Source: Paralvinella palmiformis
Lineage: Eukaryota; Annelida; Polychaeta; Terebellida; Alvinellidae
Direction: 5' to 3'
Assembly (NCBI GenBank): GCA_025642065.1
Contig: JAODUP010000269.1
Location: 1,263,768 to 1,327,767 of the forward strand
DNA: 64,000 nucleotides
Each line of letters starts with the position of its first letter. The stretch's first letter is position 1. The notes under the pieces are model-generated. The model ran no database searches, was not told where the DNA came from, and saw only the letters and a list, made by a program, of their open reading frames with translations. Below are positions 61,914 through 64,000 of this stretch, piece after piece. Made by a program: the position numbers and the translations under genes.

Positions 61914-62692
61914 TAGATCAAAAACTGGACTCATTCATCCATCAGTCTACCGTCTTTTAACAACTACTCCCACTAGATGTCGCCTCAATTCGAGAGATTT
62001 CTATACACCGTCTTCATCAAACAAAAAATATGAAAAGACCTCAAATGAGCAAGAACGGTCTACTGAAAAACATATAATTCAATCACCTATACAAGATTAC
62101 GACATCACTGAGTCACAATTATTACCTCATTATCTTATGGAGAACTGGCACAAGTTTCCAAATAAAACTGCTCTGGTATGTTAAAATCAGATACTTAACG
62201 ATTTACTTTATAACACAGAACAACAGCCAGATAAAATTAACTGGATGACATATTTTTATTATTGCTGTTTCTTTTAATTATTATAGATAAATGGTGAGAC
62301 TAGAGCTAAGGTGACCCACGGTGAGTTGCAGACTCAAACCATTAAACTTGGTAGCGCTATGAGAAGATTAGGCTTTGGCAAAGGAGACGTTATGACAATA
62401 ATCAGTCCAAATTGTCCCGAGTTTTGTTTCGTTTATTTGGCTGGTACGGCTATTGGAATGACGGTTAGCACCATCAATCATAATTATACACAAAGCAAGA
62501 TGTGTTCTTGGGGATCCGTAGAGAATCTACTTTCAGATATAAGCATCTGCATAAAATCTAATTACATAATTAATTAATTAATTTATTTATTTGATGCAAT
62601 ATACAGTCTTGTACTGTCGATAATATATACAAAGACTAATGTTAATTTTCAGGGGAATTTGAGCATGCAATAAATTATTCAGAAACCACACA
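61914..62692 (+). pseudogene. synthetase gene copy 2: exons 1-3, truncated
   Basis: Close match to the intact gene. Exon 1, about 61914-62175, lacks the start codon and the next few codons: after atcaaaa it goes straight to [12 protein letters not shown], so no ATG remains at the expected place. Exon 2 is 62287-62494, in frame, with MTYGELQ changed to VTHGELQ. The exon 2 donor has become GC (aaagcaag). Exon 3 starts at 62653 and homology ends at about 62692, after the codons for NYSETT. The remaining eight exons are missing and gene copy 3 starts 215 bp later. Confidence 0.92.
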
Positions 62693-62907
62693 AATTCACT
62701 CCAGAAAACAGGGGACCTGTCAAAGAGGTAAGCGACCTAGAAAATCGCGCTTTTTAATATAGCCAATGGAACGAATAACTCGCCAAATGTTTCACGAGAA
62801 TTTGTGTAATTATAGAAATATGTGACCTTCTAGAATTTTTGATGTGATTATGTGTATTTAGGCATACTTATTATAGGAAATTATTTGTTTGTTTCACACA
62901 GATCAAA
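62693..62907 (+). other. spacer between gene copies 2 and 3
   Basis: Includes sequence shared with the region upstream of copy 2 (gaatttgtgtagttatagaa and tgtgaccttctagaa at 61.85-61.89 kb) and with the region upstream of the inverted copy (34.91-34.97 kb). It therefore represents the immediate 5' flank common to the family. Confidence 0.6.
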
Positions 62908-64000
62908 ATGTTCCGACCAACTGGACTCATTCAGTTAGCAGTCTACCGTCTTCTAACAACTATTCCCACTAGATGTCGCCTCAATTTGAAGCCTTTCTAT
63001 ATACCGTCTTTAACAATGAAACGATATGCAAAGACTTCAAATGATCAAGAACGGTCTACTGAAACATATATTATCCGATCACCAATACGGGATTACGACA
63101 TCCCTGAGTCACAATTTTTACCTCATTATCTTATGGAGAACTGGTACGTTTCCAAATAAAACTGCTCTGGTATGTAAAAATCAAATAGTTAACAATTTAC
63201 TTTATAACACAGCACAATATTATTGTGTAATAAACTGTACAAGTTTTTTGTATCCCTGAATTATTCTAGATAAATGGTGAGACTGGAGCTAAGACGAGCT
63301 ACGGTGAGCTACAGACTCAAACCATTAAACTTGGTAGCGCTATGAGAAGACAAATTGTCCCGAGTTTTGTCTCGTTTATTTGGCTGGTACTGCTATTGGA
63401 ATGACGGTTAGCAGCATCAATTATAATTATACCCAACGTAAGATGTAACGGTAAAGAATATAATTACACATACATGTATCTGCAAAATATTTAATTAAAT
63501 AGTAATTCATGAATTCCTTTATTTGTATATAATACACAGCCTTGTAATGTTGTAATGTAGTGTATTCAAAGACAAATGTAAACTTTCAGGGGAATTGGAG
63601 CATGCAATAAATTATTCAGAGACCAAACTTTTGGTGTTCTCACCTTTATTATCTCAACTAATAAATGATTGTCTTCCAAGATGTCACACAGTTAAGGTAT
63701 GTATTTGTATCTTTTTTTGTTGATTGTTATTATACGAAATTGCATCTGCATTATTTGCTATTTTAAGATATTCCATAGAATCAACTAAAATATAATAAAA
63801 ACTGTTAGCACATTGTCAGTTTAATAGTTCAAAATATGAATTACTTAAACACATCATGTTACAAAATTCACCTACCGCCATGAATATACTTTTATATAAA
63901 TATTTCCAACTTTTTTTAGAGAACCATTGTTCTGGGCAATGCTTCTGGTCACCAATCATTGGCCTACCTCCTTCAAGATGACGGTAAAGACTTCCCTGAG
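62908..64000 (+). pseudogene. synthetase gene copy 3: exons 1-4, runs off the window
   Basis: Exon 1, 62908-63169, keeps the ATG and starts MFRPTGLIQ, but a 2-bp deletion in the codons after MENW shifts the frame near 63144. Exon 2, 63270-63437, lacks 40 bp present in the intact gene (between MRR and the CPEF codons), a second frame disruption. Exon 3, 63590-63696, is full length (107 bp) and in register. Exon 4 begins at 63920 and continues past the window end. Splice sites are conserved. The upstream AG and atcaaa before the ATG match the intact gene. The lesions make a functional protein unlikely. Confidence 0.92.

Overview
This is eukaryotic, invertebrate-type DNA: AT-rich, intron-containing and crowded with animal transposable elements. 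These include non-LTR LINEs, Ty3/gypsy, BEL/Pao, a Penelope-like element, a tRNA-derived SINE, a pogo-like remnant and an element with long inverted repeats. The repeat mix suggests a marine invertebrate, perhaps a mollusc; that placement is an impression, not a demonstration.

Only one host gene is convincingly intact. It is an 11-exon, plus-strand acyl-CoA synthetase of the 4-coumarate-CoA ligase/luciferase type (ANL superfamily), running 7886-20957. Its exons join in frame to 581 codons and contain every ANL signature motif. The N-terminus looks like a mitochondrial presequence and there is no C-terminal peroxisomal signal. The same gene occurs as three further, broken copies: a minus-strand copy split into exons 1-3 (34.9-34.2 kb) and exons 9-10 (25.9-24.7 kb) with transposons between the halves, and two head-to-tail plus-strand copies at 61.9-62.7 kb and 62.9-64.0 kb, the last running off the window. 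Blocks of upstream sequence (called modules A, B and C here) were copied along with the genes and also occur alone at 52.4-53.4 kb.

Layout. 0-4.6 kb: a decayed two-ORF LINE. 4.6-5.9 kb: a Ty3/gypsy integrase reading frame abutting it. 6-7.9 kb: upstream modules and a perfect (AC)100 microsatellite. 7.9-21 kb: the intact gene, with LINE debris and microsatellites in introns 9 and 10. 21-24.5 kb: remnants of a nuclease-like transposon protein, an LTR-like repeat, a pogo-like element and a LINE tail. 24.5-36.1 kb: the inverted gene copy, invaded by a BEL/Pao element and a minus-strand LINE whose ORF1 carries an RNase H1-type hybrid-binding domain. 37.3-42.45 kb: a decayed BEL/Pao element between two LTR-like direct repeats. 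42.46-49.2 kb: a 6.7-kb element with long inverted repeats; its right repeat has been expanded into eleven near-identical 404-bp units. 49.2-52.4 kb: no recognisable gene. 52.4-64 kb: upstream modules, a SINE, a Penelope-like element, LINE pieces and the two tandem gene copies.

The most unusual structure is the 42.46-49.2 kb element. A single-copy segment in its left inverted repeat corresponds to an 11-copy tandem satellite in its right inverted repeat, and the interior encodes a decayed protein with nuclease-like acidic motifs. All calls come from reading the sequence; no database search was possible.
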